Positions 40,945 to 54,060 of a stretch of 64,000 bases of DNA are shown piece after piece. The notes under the pieces are model-generated. The model was not told the DNA's origin and searched no databases. It saw nothing but the letters and a program-made list of their open reading frames with translations. Position 1 is the stretch's first letter. Each line of letters opens with the position of its first letter. This DNA comes from Chamaelirium japonicum. Its lineage: Eukaryota > Streptophyta > Magnoliopsida > Liliales > Melanthiaceae. The stretch lies in NCBI GenBank assembly GCA_947650365.1, contig OX393555.1:78993995-79057994 (forward strand), read 5' to 3'. The position numbers and the translations under genes were made by a program.

Positions 40945-43300
40945 CGAATGTATCTATTCTAATTCATTCGTACGATCCATTCTAATTCATTCGCACGATC
41001 CATTCTAATTTATTCATACTATCCATTCTAATTCATTCGTACGATCCATTCTAATTCATTCGCACAATCTATTCTAATTTATTCGTACGATCCATTCTAG
41101 TTCATTAGCACGATCCATTCTAATTCATTCGTACGATCAATTCTATTTCATTCGTACGATCCATTCTTACTCATTCGTACGATCCATTCTAATTCATTCG
41201 CACGAATGTATCCATTCTAATTCATTCGTACGATCCATTCTAATTCATTCGCACGATCCATTCTAATTCATTCATACGATCCATTCTAATTCATTCGTAC
41301 GATCCATTCTAATTCATTCGCACGATCTATTCTAATTCATTCATACGATCCATTCTAATTCATTCATACAATCCATTCTAATTCTTTCGCACGAATTTAT
41401 CCATTCTAATTCATTCGTAAGATCCACCCTAATTCCTTCGTATGTTCCATTCTAATTCATTCGCACGAATGTATCCATTCTAATTCATTCGTACGATCCA
41501 TTCAAATTCATTCATACGATCTATTCTAATTCATTCATACGATCCATTCTAATTCATTCGCACGAATGTATCCATTCTAATTCATTCGTAAGATCCATTC
41601 TAATTTATTCGCACAATCGATTCTAATTCATTCGTATAATCCATTCTAATTCATTCGCACGATCCATTCTAATTCATTTGTACGATCCATTCTAATTCTT
41701 TCATACAATTCATTCTAATTCTTTTGCACGAATGTATCCATTCTAATTCATTCGTACGATCCATTCTAATTCCTTCGTACAATCCATTCTAATTCTTTCA
41801 TACGATCCATTCTAATTTCTTCGTACGATCCATTCTAATTCATTCCCATGAATTTATCCATTATAATTCATACGTACGATCCATTCTAATTCATTCATAC
41901 GATCCAATCTAATTCATTCATACGATCCATTCTAATTCACTCGCATGAATGTATCCATTCTAATTCATACGTACGATCCATTCTAATTCATTCGCACAAT
42001 CTATTCTAATTCATTCGTACGATCCATTCTAATTCATTTGCACGATCCATTCTAATTCATTTGCACGATCCTTTCTAATTCATTCGCACGATCCATTCTA
42101 ATTCATTCGTACGAACCATTCTATTTCATTCGTACGATCCATTCTTACTCATTCGTACGATCCATTCTAATTCATTCGCACGAATGTATCCTTTCTAATT
42201 CATTCGTACGATCCATTCTAATTCATTCGCACGATCTATTCTAATTCATTCATACGATCCGTTCTAATTCATTTGTACGATCCATTCTAATTCATTCGCA
42301 CGATCAATTCTAATTCATTCATATGATCCATTCTAATTCATTCATACAATTCATTCTAATTCTTTCGCACGAATATTTCCATTCTAATTCATTCGTACGA
42401 TCCACCCTAATTCCATTGTATGATCCATTCTAATTCATTCGAACAAATGTATCCATTCTAGTTCATTCGTACGATCCATTCGAATTCATTCATACGATCC
42501 ATTCTAATTCATTCATACGATCCATTCTAATTCATTCGCACGAATGTATCCATTCTAACTCATTCGTACGATCCATTCTAATTCATTCGCACAATCTATT
42601 CTAATTCATTCGTACGATCCATTCTAATTCATTCGCACGATCCATTCTAATTCATTTACACGATCCATTCTAATTCATTCATACATATCATTCTAATTCT
42701 TTTGCACAAATGTATCCATTCTAATTCATTCGTACGATCCATTCTAATTCCTTCATATGATCCATTATAATTCCATCATACGATCCATTCTAATTCCTTC
42801 GTACGATCCATTCTATTTCATCCGTATGATCCATTCTAATTCCTTCGTACGATCTATTCTAATTCATTCCCATGAATATATCCATTCTAATTCATACGTA
42901 TGATCCATTCTAATTCATTCCTACGATCCAATCTAATTCATTCATAAGATCCATTCTAATTCATTCGCACAAATGTATCCATTCTAATTTATTCGTACGA
43001 TCCATTCTAATTCATTCGCACAATCTAATTCATTCGCACGATCCATTCTAATTCATTCGTACGATCCATTCTAATTCATTCGTACGATCCATTCTAATTC
43101 ATTCGCACGATCCATTCTAATTCATTCATACGATCCATTCTAATTCATTCATACGATCCATTCTAATTCATTCACACGAATGTATCCATTCTAATTCATT
43201 CGTACGATCCATTCTAATTCATTCGCACAATCTATTCGAATTCATTCATACGATCCATTCTAATTCATTAGCACGATCCATTCTAATTCATTCGTACGAT
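40945..43300 (+). repeat. Segmental duplicate of 45100-47465 (offset 4155)
   Basis: Four anchors are exactly 4155 bp apart: CGAATGTATCTATTC at 40945 and 45100, TCCATTCTAG at 41091 and 45246, ACGAATTTAT at 41391 and 45546, and the CCCATG cassette at 42869 and 47024. Near 43023 this copy has lost five bases (CAATCTAATTC instead of CAATCTATTCTAATTC), which shifts the offset to 4160. It lacks a monomer near 43300, where similarity is lost. Confidence 0.85.
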
Positions 43301-45099
43301 CCATTCTTCCTCATTCGTACGATCCATTCTAATTCATTCGCACGAATGTATCCATTCTAATTCATTTGTTCGATCCATTCTAATTCATTCGCACGAATGT
43401 ATCCATTCTAATTCATTCGTACGATCCATTCTAATTCATACGTACGATCTAATTCATTCATATGATCCAATCTAATTCATTCATACGATCCATTCTAATT
43501 CATTCGCACGAATGTATCCATTCTAATTCATTCGTACGATCCATTGTAATTCATTTGCACTATCTTTGCTAATTCATTCGTACGATCCATTCTAATTCAT
43601 TAGCACGATCCATTCTAATTCATTCGTACGATCCATTCTATTTCATTCGTACGATCCATTCTTACTCATTCATACGATCCATTCTAATTCATTCGCACGA
43701 ATGTATCCATTCTAATTCATTCATACGATCCATTCTAATTCATTCGCACGATCCATTCTAATTCATTCATACGATCCATTCTAATTCATTCGTACGATCC
43801 ATTCTAATTCATTCGCACAATCTATTCTAATTCATTCGTACGATCCATTCTAATTCGTTAGCACGATCCATTCTAATTGATTCGTACGATCCATTCTATT
43901 TCATTCGTACGATCCATTCTTACTCATTCGTAAGATCCATTCTAATTCATTTGCACGAATGTATCTATTCTAATTCATTCGTATGATCCATTCTAATTCA
44001 TTTGCACGATCTATTCTAATTCATTCATACGATCCGTTCTAATTCATTTGTACGATCCATTCTAATTCATTCGCACGATCCATTCTAATTCATTCATATG
44101 ATCCATTCTAGTTCATTCATACAATTTATTCTAATTCTTTCGCATGAATGTTTCCATTCTAATTCATTCGTTCGATCCACCCTAATTCCTTCGTATGATC
44201 CATTCTAATTCACTCGAACGAATGTATCCATTCTAATTCATTCGTACGATCTATTCGAATTCATTCATACGATCCATTCTAATTGATTCATACGATCCAT
44301 TCTAATTCATTCGCACGAATATATCCATTCTAATTCATTCGTACGATCCATTCTAATTCATTCGCACAATCTATTCTAATTCATTCGTACGATCCATTCA
44401 AATTCATTCGCACGATCAATTCTAATTCATTTGCACGATCCAATCTAATTCATTCATACAATCCATTCTAATTCTTTTGCACAAATGTATCCATTCTAAT
44501 TCATTCATACGATCCATTCTAATTCCTTTGTATTATCCATTATAATTCCATCGTACAATCCATTCAAATTCCTTCGTATGATCCATTCTATTTCATTCGT
44601 ATGATCCATTCTAATTCCTTCGTACGATCCATTCTAATTCATTCCCATGAATGTATCCATTCTAATTCATACGTACGATCCATTCTAATTCATTCATACG
44701 ATCCAGTCTAATTCATTCATAAGATCTATTCTAATTCATTCGCAGGAATGTATCCATTCTAATTTATTCGTACGATCCATTCTAATTCATTCGCACAATC
44801 TATTCTAATTCATTCGCACGATCCATTCTAATTCATTCATACGATCCATTCTAATTCATTCGTACGATCCATTCTAATTCATTCGCACGATCCATTCTAA
44901 TTCATTCATACGATCCATTCTAATTCAATCATACGATCCATTCTAATTCATTTACACGAATGTATCCATTCTAATTCATTCGTACGATCTATTCTAATTC
45001 ATTCGCATAATCTATTCTTATTCATTCGTACGATCCATTCTAATTCATTAGCACGATCCATTCTAATTCATTCGTACGATCCATTCTAATCCATTCACA
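43301..45099 (+). repeat. Sense array between the 4155-offset copies
   Basis: Ordinary monomers, with a monomer shortened by TCTAATTC loss near 43446-43451 (CGTACGATCTAATTC), a GAATGTTTCC 28-mer near 44146 and a cassette near 44644. No gene or unrelated insertion is present. Confidence 0.78.
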
Positions 45100-45575
45100 C
45101 GAATGTATCTATTCTAATTTATTCATACGATCCATTCTAATTCATTCGCACGATCCATTCTAATTTATTCATACGATCCATTCTAGTTCATTCGTACGAT
45201 CCATTCTAATTCATTTGCACAATCTATTCTAATTTATTCGTACGATCCATTCTAGTAAATTAGCACGATCCATTCTAATTCATTCGTACGATCCATTCTA
45301 TTTCATTCGTACGATCCATTCTTACTCATTCGTACGATCCATTCTAATTCATTCGCACGAATGTATCCATTCTAATTCATTCGTACGATCCATTCTAATT
45401 CATTCGCACGATCCATTCTAATTCATTCATACGATCCATTCTAATTCATTCGTACGATCCATTCTAATTCATTCGCACGATCCATCCTAATTCATTCATA
45501 CGATCCATTCTAATTCATTCATACAATCCATTCTAATTCTTTCGCACGAATTTATCCATTCTAATTCATTCGTAC

Positions 45576-45603
45576 GATCCACCCTAATTCCTTCGTATGA
45601 ACC
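45576..45603 (+). repeat. CCACCC marker monomer (representative copy)
   Basis: GATCCACCCTAATTCCTTCG replaces the usual GATCCATTCTAATTCATTCG and is followed by TATGATCC or a close variant. It normally sits just after a CTTTCGCACG 28-mer and about 23-46 bp before another 28-mer. Copies occur about once per 0.5-2.5 kb, for example near 993, 5890, 13573, 18806, 24422, 31905, 39318, 41424, 48005, 50431, 52706, 56397 and 60420. It is a diagnostic monomer of the higher-order unit. Confidence 0.85.
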
Positions 45604-45984
45604 ATTCTAATTCATTCGCATGAATGTATCCATTCTAATTCATTCGTACGATCCATTCGAATTCATTCATACGATCTATTCTAATTCATTCATACGATCC
45701 ATTCTAATTCATTCGCACGAATGTATCCATTCTAATTCATTCGTACGATCCATTCTAATTTATTCGCACAATCGATTCTATTTCATTCGTATGATCCATT
45801 CTAATTCATTCGCACGATCCATTCTAATTCATTTGTACGATCCATTCTAATTCATTCATACAATCCATTCTAATTCTTTTGCACGAATGTATCCATTGTA
45901 ATTCATTCATACGATCCATTCTAATTCCTTTGTACAATCCATTCTAATTCTTTCGTACGATCCATTCTAATTTCTTCGTGCGAT

Positions 45985-46045
45985 CCATTCTAATTCATTC
46001 CCATGAATGTATCCATTCTAATTCATACGTACGATCTATTCTTAT
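45985..46045 (+). repeat. CCCATG marker cassette (representative copy)
   Basis: A special 28-mer (TTCCCATGAATGTATCC) is followed by a monomer reading TTCATACGTACG, then by a CATACGATCCAATC monomer. It is usually preceded by CCTTCGTACG or TTCTTCGTACG monomers. Sense copies have their CCC near 28, 1385, 1836, 3506, 5120, 6333, 17829, 19249, 20628, 21080, 22584, 24797, 27735, 29216, 32348, 33990, 37008, 39761, 41845, 42869, 44644, 46000, 47024, 48426, 48827, 49307, 51958, 53440, 54982, 56818, 58363, 59553, 60817 and 62316. Reverse copies lie in the inverted blocks. It is the best single landmark of the higher-order structure. Confidence 0.85.
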
Positions 46046-47671
46046 TCATTCATACGATCCAATCTAATTCATTCATACGATCAATTCTAATACATTCGCA
46101 CGAATGTATCCATTCTAATTCATTCGTACGATCCATTCTAATTCATTCGCACAATCTATTCTAATTCATTCGTACGATCCATTCTAATTCATTTGCACGA
46201 TCCATTCTAATTCATTTGCACGATCCATTCTAATTCATTAGCACGATCCATTCTAATTCATTCGTACGAACCATTCTATTTCATTCGTACGATCCATTCT
46301 TACTCATTCGTACGATCCATTCTACTTCAGTCGCACGAATGTATCCTTTCTAATTCATTCATACGATCCATTCTAATTCATTCGCACGATCTATTCTAAT
46401 TCATTCATACGATCCGTTCTAATTCATTTGTACGATCCATTCTAATTCATTCGCACGATCCATTCTAATTCATTCATATGATCCAGCCTAATTCATTCAT
46501 ACAATTCATTCTAATTCTTTCGCACGAATGTTTACATTCTAATTCATTCGTATGATCCACCCTAAATCCTTCGTATGATCCATTCTAATTCATTCGAACG
46601 AATGTATCCATTCTAATTCATTCGTACGATCCATTCGAATTCATTAATACGATCTATTCTAATTCATTCATACGATCCATTCTAATTCATTCGCACGAAT
46701 GTATCCATTCTAATTCATTCGTACGATCCATTCTAATTCATTCGCACAATCTATTCTAATTCATTCATATGATCCATTCTAATTCATTCGCACGATCCAT
46801 TCTAATTCATTTGCACGATCCATTCTAATTCATTCATACAATTCATTCTAATTCTTTTGCACAAATGTATCCATTCTAATTCATTCGTACGATCCATTCT
46901 AATTCCTTAGTATGATCCATTATAATTCCATCGTACGATCCATTCTAATTCCTTCGTACGATCCATTCTATTTCATTCGTATTATCCATTCTAATTCCTT
47001 CGTACGATCCATTCTAATTCATTCCCATGAATGTATCCATTCTAATTCATACGTACGACCCATTCTAATTCATTCATACGATCCAATCTAATTCATTCAT
47101 AAGATCCATTCTAATTCATTCGCAAAAATGTATCCATTTTAGTTTATTCGTACGATCCATTCTAATTCATTCGTACAATCTATTCTAATTCATTCGCACG
47201 ATGCATTCTAATTCATTCATACGATCCATTCTAATTCATTCGTACGATCCATTATAATTCATTCGCACGATCCATTCTAATTCATTCATACGATCCATTC
47301 TAATTCATTCATACGATCCATTCTAATTCATTCACATGAATGTATCCATTCTAATTCATTCGTACGATCCATTCTAATTCATTCGCACAATCTATTCTAA
47401 TTCATTTGTACGATCCATTCTAATTCATTAGCACGATCCATTCTAATTCATTCGTACGATCCATTCTATTTCAATCGTACAATCCATTCTTACTCATTCG
47501 TACGATCCATTCTAATTCATTCGCACGAATGTATCTATTCTAATTCATTCGTACGATCCATTCTAATTCATTCGCACGATCCATTCTAATTTATTCATAC
47601 GATCCATTCTAATTCATTCGTACGATCCATTCTAATTCATTCGCACAATCTATTCTAATCTATTCGTACGA

Positions 47672-50097
47672 TCCATTCTAGTTCTTTAGCATGATCCATT
47701 CTAATTCATTCGTACGATCCATTCTATTTCATTCGTACGATCCATTCTTACTCATTCGTACGATCCATTCTAATTCATTCGCACAAATGATTCCATTCTA
47801 ATTCATTCGTACGATCCATTCTAATTCATTCGCACGATCAATTCTAATTCATTCATACGATCCATTCCAATTCATTCGTACGATCCATTCTAATTCATTC
47901 GCACGATCCATTCTAATTCATTCATACGATCCATTCTAATTCATTCATACAATCCATTCTAATTCTTTCGCACGAATGTATCCATTCGAATTCATTCGTA
48001 ATATCCACCCTAATTCCTTCGTATGATCCATTCTAATTCATTCGCACGAATGTATCCATTCTAATTCATTCGTACGATCCATTCGAATTCATTCATACGA
48101 TCTATTCTAATTCATTCATACGATCCATTCTAATTCATTCGCACGAATGTATCCATTCTAACTCATTCGTACGATCCATTCTAATTTATTCGCACAATCG
48201 ATTCTAATTCATTCGTATGATCCATTCTAATTCATTCGCACGATCCATTCTAATTCATTTGTACGATCCATTCTAATTCATTCGTACAATCCATTCTAAT
48301 TCTTTTGCACGAATGTATCCATTCTAATTCATTCGTACGATCCATTCTAATTCCTTCGCACAATCCATTCTAATTCTTTCGTACGATCCATTCTAATTTC
48401 TTCGTACGATCCATTCTAATTCATTCCCATGAATGTATCCATTCTAATTCACACGTACGATCCATTCTAATTCATTCATACGATCCAATCTAATTCATTC
48501 ATACGATCCATTCTAATTCATTCGTACGATCCATTCTAATTCATTCGCACAATCTATTCTAATTCATTCGTACGATCCATTCTAATGCATTTTCACGATC
48601 CATTCTAATTCATTTGAATAATCCATTCTAATTCATTCATACAATCCATTCTAATTCTTTTGCATGAATGTATCCATTCTAATTCATTCGTACGATCCAT
48701 TCTAATTCCTTCGTACGATCCATTCTAATTCTTTCATACGATCCATTCTAATTCTTTCGTACGATCCATTCTATTTTATTCGTATGATCCATTCTAATTC
48801 CTTCGTACGATCCATTCTAATTCATTCCCATGAATGTATCCATTCTAATTCATACGTACGATCCATTCTAATTCATTCATACGATCCAATCTAATTCATT
48901 CATACGATCCATTCTAATTCATTCGCACGAATGTATCCATTCTAATTCATTCGTACGATCCATTCTAATTCATTCATACGATCCATTCTAATTCATTCGC
49001 ACGAATGTATCCATTCTAATTCATTCGCACAATCTATTCTAATTCATTCGTACGATCCATTCTAATTCATTCACACGATCCATTCTAATTCATTTGCACG
49101 ATCCATTCTAATTCATTCATACAATCCATTCTAATTCTTTTGCACAAATGTATCCATTCTAATTCATTCGTACGATCCATTCTAATTCCTTCGTATGATC
49201 CATTATAATTCCTTCGTACGATCCATTCTAATTCCTTCGTACAATCCATTCTATTTGATTCGTATGATCCATTCTAATTCCTTCGTACGATCCATTCTAA
49301 TTCATTCCCATGAATGTATCCATTCTAATTCATACGTACGATCCATTCTAATTCATTCATACGATCCAATCTAATTCATTCATAAGATCCATTCTAATTC
49401 ATTCGCACGAATGTATCCATTCTAATTCATTCGTACGATCCATTCTAATTCATTCGCACAATCTATTCTAATTCATTCGTACGATCCATTCTAATTCATT
49501 AGCACGATCATTTCTAATTCTTTCGTACGATCCGTTCTATTTCATTCGTACGATCCATTCTTACTCATTCGTATGATCCATTTTAATTCATTCACACGAA
49601 TGTATCCTTTCTAATTCATTCGTACGACCCATTCTAATTTATTCGCATGATCCATTCTAATTCATTCATACGATCCATTCTAATTCACTCGTACGATCCA
49701 TTCTAATTCATTCGCACGATCCATTCCAATTCATTCATACGATCCATTCGAATTCATTCATACGATCCATTCTAATTCATTCACACGAATGTATCCATTC
49801 TAATTCATTCGTACGATCCATTTTAATTCATTCGCACAATCTATTCAAATTCATTCGTATGATCCATTCTAATTCATTAGCATGATCCATTCTAATTCAT
49901 TCGTACGATCCATTCTATTTCAATCGTACGATCCATTCTTACTCATTCGTACGATCCAGTCTAATTCATTCGCACGAATGTATCCATTCTAATTCATTCG
50001 TACGATCCATTCTGATTCATTCGCATGATCCATTCTAATTCATTCATACGATACATTCTAATTCATTCGCACAATCTATTATAATTTATTCGTACGA
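47672..50097 (+). repeat. 2426-bp higher-order unit, second copy
   Basis: Bounded by the same TCCATTCTAG marker and again holding sixteen 28-mers between 47972 and 50397. Compared with the first copy it has an additional cassette (48426, 48827 and 49307 instead of 46000 and 47024). It loses a monomer near 50060 relative to 47600. Equal total length with unequal content may be coincidence. Confidence 0.75.
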
Positions 50098-51700
50098 TCC
50101 ATTCTAGTTCATTAGCACGATCCATTCTAATTCATTCGTACGATCCATTCTATTTCATTCGTACGATCCATTCTTAGTCATTCGTACGATCCATTCTAAT
50201 TCATTCGCACGAATGTATCCATTCTAATTCATTCGTACGATCCATTCTAATTCATTCGCACGATCCATTCTAATTCATTCATACGATCCATTCTAATTCA
50301 TTCGTACGATCCATTCTAATTCGTTCGCACGATCCATTCTAATTCATACATACGATCCATTCTAATTCATTCATACAATCCATTCTAATTCTTTCGCACG
50401 AATGTATCCATTCTAATTCATTCGTACAATCCACCCTAATTCCTTCGTATGATCCATCCTAATTCATTCACACGAATATATCCATTCTAATTCATTCGTA
50501 CGATCCATTCGAATTCATTCATACGATCCATTCTAATTCATTCATACGATCCATTCTAATTCATTCGTACGATCCATTCTAATTCATTCGCACAATCTAT
50601 TATATATCATTCGTACGATCCATTCTAATTCATTCGCACGATCCATTCTATTTCATTTGTACGATCCATTCTAATTCATTCATACAATCCATTCTAATTC
50701 TTTTGCACGAATGTATCCATTCTAATTTATTCGTACGATCCATTCTAATTCCTTCATACGATCCATTCTAATTCTTTCGTATGATCCATTCTAATTCCCT
50801 CGTTTGATCCATTCTAATTCATTCTAATTCCTTCATACGATCCATTCGTACGATACATTCTAATTCCTTCGCAAGAATGTATCCATTCTAATTCATTCGT
50901 ATGATCCATTCGAATTCATTCGCACAATCTATTCTAATTCATTCGTACGATCCATTCTAATTCATTAGCACGATCCATTCTAATTCATTCGTACGAACCA
51001 TTCTATTTTATTCGTACGATCCATTCTTACTCATTCATACGATCCATTCTAATTCATTCGCACGAATGTATCCATTCTAATTCATTCGCACGATCCATTC
51101 TAATTCATTCATACGATCCATTCTAATTCATTCGTACGATCAATTCTAATTCATTCGCACGATCCATTCTAATTCATTGATACGATCCATTCTAATTCAT
51201 TCATACAATCCATTCTAATTCATTCGCACGAATGTATCCATTCTAATTTATTCGTACGATCCATTCTAATTCATTCCCATGATCCATTCTAATTCATTCA
51301 TACGATCCAGTCTAATTCATTCGTACGATCCATTCTAATTCATTCGTACGAATGTATCCATTCGAATACCTTCGTACGATCCATTCTAATTTATTCACAC
51401 GATCCAATCTAATTCGTTCGCACGATCCATTCTAATTCATTCGTACGATCCATTCAATTTCATTCGTACGATCCATTCTTACTCATTCGTACGATCCATT
51501 CAAATTCATACGTCCGATCCATTCTATTTCATTCGTACGATCCATTCTAATTCGTTCGCACAATCTATTCTAATTCATTCGTACGATCCATTCTAATTCA
51601 TTAGTACGATCCATTCTAATTCATTCGTACGATCCATTCTATTTCATTCGTACGATCCATTCTTACTCATTCGTACGATCCATTCTAATTCATTCGCACG
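50098..51700 (+). repeat. Sense array with a truncated junction and CCAGTC markers
   Basis: The third start of the 2426-bp period (50098, 50398) is followed by divergence. Landmarks are the truncated junction at 50849, preceded here by a doubled ATTCATTCTAATTC, and a CATACGATCCAGTC monomer near 51304. Both recur near 55131 and 55536, so about 50.8-51.5 kb is related to 55.1-55.7 kb at an offset of about 4.2-4.3 kb. Confidence 0.75.
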
Positions 51701-54060
51701 AATGTATCCATTCTAATTCATTCGTACGATCCATTCTAATTCATTCGCACAATGTATTCTAATTCATTCGTACGATCCATTCTAATTCATTCGCACGATC
51801 CATTCTAATTTATTTGCATGATCCATTCTAATTCATTCATACAGTCCATTCTAATTCTTTTGCACGAACGTATCCATTCTAATTCCTTCGTACGATCCAT
51901 TCTAAATCCTTCGTACGATCCATTCTAATTCCTTCGTACGATCCATTCTAATTCATTCCAATGAATGTATCCATTCTAATTTATACGTACGATCCATTCT
52001 AATTCATTCATACGATCCAATCTAATTCATTCATACGATCCATTCTAATTCATTCGCACAAATGTGTCCATTCTAATTCATTCGTACGATCCATTCTAAT
52101 TCATTCGCACTATCTTTTCTAATTCATTCGTACGATCCATTCTAATTCATTCGCCTAATCCATTCTAATTCATTCATACGATCCATTTTATTTCATTCGT
52201 ACGATCCATTCTTACTCATTCATACGATCCATTCTAATTCATTCGCATGAATGTATCCATTCTAATTCATTCGTACGATCCATTCTAATTCATTCGCACG
52301 ATCCATTCTAATTCATTCATACGATCCATTCTAATTCATTTGTACGATCCATTCTAATTCATTCGCACAATCTATTCTAATTCATTCGTACGATCCATTC
52401 TAATTCGTTAGCACGATCCATTCTAATTCATTCGTACGATCCATTCTTACTAATTCGTACGATCCATTCAAATTCATTCGCACGAATGTATCCATTCTAA
52501 TTCATTCGTATGATCCATTCTAATTCATTTGCACGATCTATTCTAATTCATTCATACGATCCATTCTAATTCATTCTTATGATCTATTCTAATTCATTTG
52601 CACGATCCATTCTAATTCATTCATATGATCCATTCTAATTCATTCGTACAATCCATTCTAATTCTTTCGCACGAATGTATCCATTCTAATTCATTCGTAC
52701 GATCCACCCTAATTCCTTCGTATGATCCATTCTAATTTATTCGAACGAATGTATCCATTCTAATTCATTCGTACGATCCATTATAATTCATTCATACGAT
52801 CCATTCTAATTCATTCGCACGAATGTATCCATTCTAATACATTCGTATGATCCATTCTAATTCATTTGCACAATCTATTCTAATTCATTCGTACGATCCA
52901 TTCTTATTCTTTTGCACGAATATATCCATTCTAATTAATTCGTACGATCCATTCTAATTCATTCGTACGATCCATTATTACTCATTCATACGATCCATTC
53001 TAATTCTTTCGCATGAATGTATCCATTCTAATTCATTCGAACGATCCATTCTAATTCATTCGCACGATCTATTCTAATTCATTCATACGATCCATTCTAA
53101 TTCATTCACACGAATGTATCCATTCTAATTCATTCGTACTATCCATTCTAATTCAATCGCAGAATCTATTCTAATTCATTCGTACGATCCATTCTAATTC
53201 ATTCGCACGATCCATTCTAATTCATTTGGACGATCCATTCTAATTCATTCATACAATCCATTCTAATTCTTATGCACAAATGTATCCATTCTTATTCATT
53301 CGTACGATCCATTCTAATTCCTTCGTACGATCCATTATAATTCCTTCGTACAATCCATTCTATTTCCTTCGTACGATCCATTCTATTTCATTCGTATGAT
53401 CCTTTCTAATTCCTTCGTACGATCCATTCTAATTCATTCCCATGAATGTAGCCATTCTAATTCATACGTACGATCCATTCTAATTCATTCATACGATCTA
53501 ATCTAATTCATTCATAAGATCCATTCTAATTCATTCGCACAAATGTATCCATTCTAATTCATTCGTACGATCCATTCTAATTCATTCGCACAATCTATTC
53601 TAATTCATTCGTACGATCCATTCTAATTCATTAGCACGATCCATTCTAATTCTTTCGTACGATCCATTCTATTTCATTCGTACGATCCATTCTTACTCAT
53701 TCGTACGACCCATTCTAATTCATTCGCACAAATGTATCCTTTCTAATTCATTCGTACGACCCATTCTAATTCATTCGCATGATCCATTCTAATTCATTCA
53801 TACGATCCATTCTAATTCATTCGTACGATCCATTCTAACTCATTCGCACGATCCATTCTAATTCATTCATACGATCTATTCTAATTCATTCACACGAATG
53901 TATCCATTCTAATTCATTCGTACGATCCATTCTAATTCATTCGGACAATCTATTAAAATTCATTCGTACGATCCATTCTAATTCATTAGCACGATCCATT
54001 CTAATTCATTCGTACGATCCATTCTATTTCAATCGTACGATCCATTCTTACTCATTTGTA
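51700..54060 (+). repeat. Segmental duplicate of about 58060-60200
   Basis: Shared rarities run in the same order: ACAGTCC at 51841 and 58200, a cassette followed by TTTATACGTACG at 51958 and 58363, GTGTCC 28-mers, and TATCTTTTCT at 52111 and 58516. The offset moves from 6359 to 6405 (two monomers) and falls to about 6114 by the cassettes at 53440 and 59553. A block of roughly 290 bp is therefore missing from one copy near 52.4-53.0 kb. A cluster of odd monomers at 52900-53000 marks that site. Confidence 0.75.

Larger units (their letters stand above)
45246..47671 (+). repeat. 2426-bp higher-order unit, first copy
   Basis: A TCCATTCTAG monomer recurs at 45246, 47672 and 50098. The 28-mer before the CCACCC marker recurs at 45546, 47972 and 50398, and a cassette at 46000 and 48426. 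All are 2426 bp apart. The length equals 86 monomers of 23 bp plus 16 of 28 bp, and sixteen 28-mers are counted from 45546 to 47971. Alignment is tight for the first 460 bp or so after 45546. In the middle the 28-mers shift by about 145 bp relative to the next unit and then return, so insertions and losses compensate. Confidence 0.8.

Noticed and set aside
45576-45603. Telomere-like CCCTAA within the CCACCC marker
   Set aside because: Only a single CCCTAA per marker, never in tandem. It is explained by two substitutions in the normal CCATTCTAA.
45620-45850. 76-codon + strand frame, and a similar one at 62273-62479
   Set aside because: Repeat read-through starting at the ATG within a GCATGAATG or similar variant monomer.
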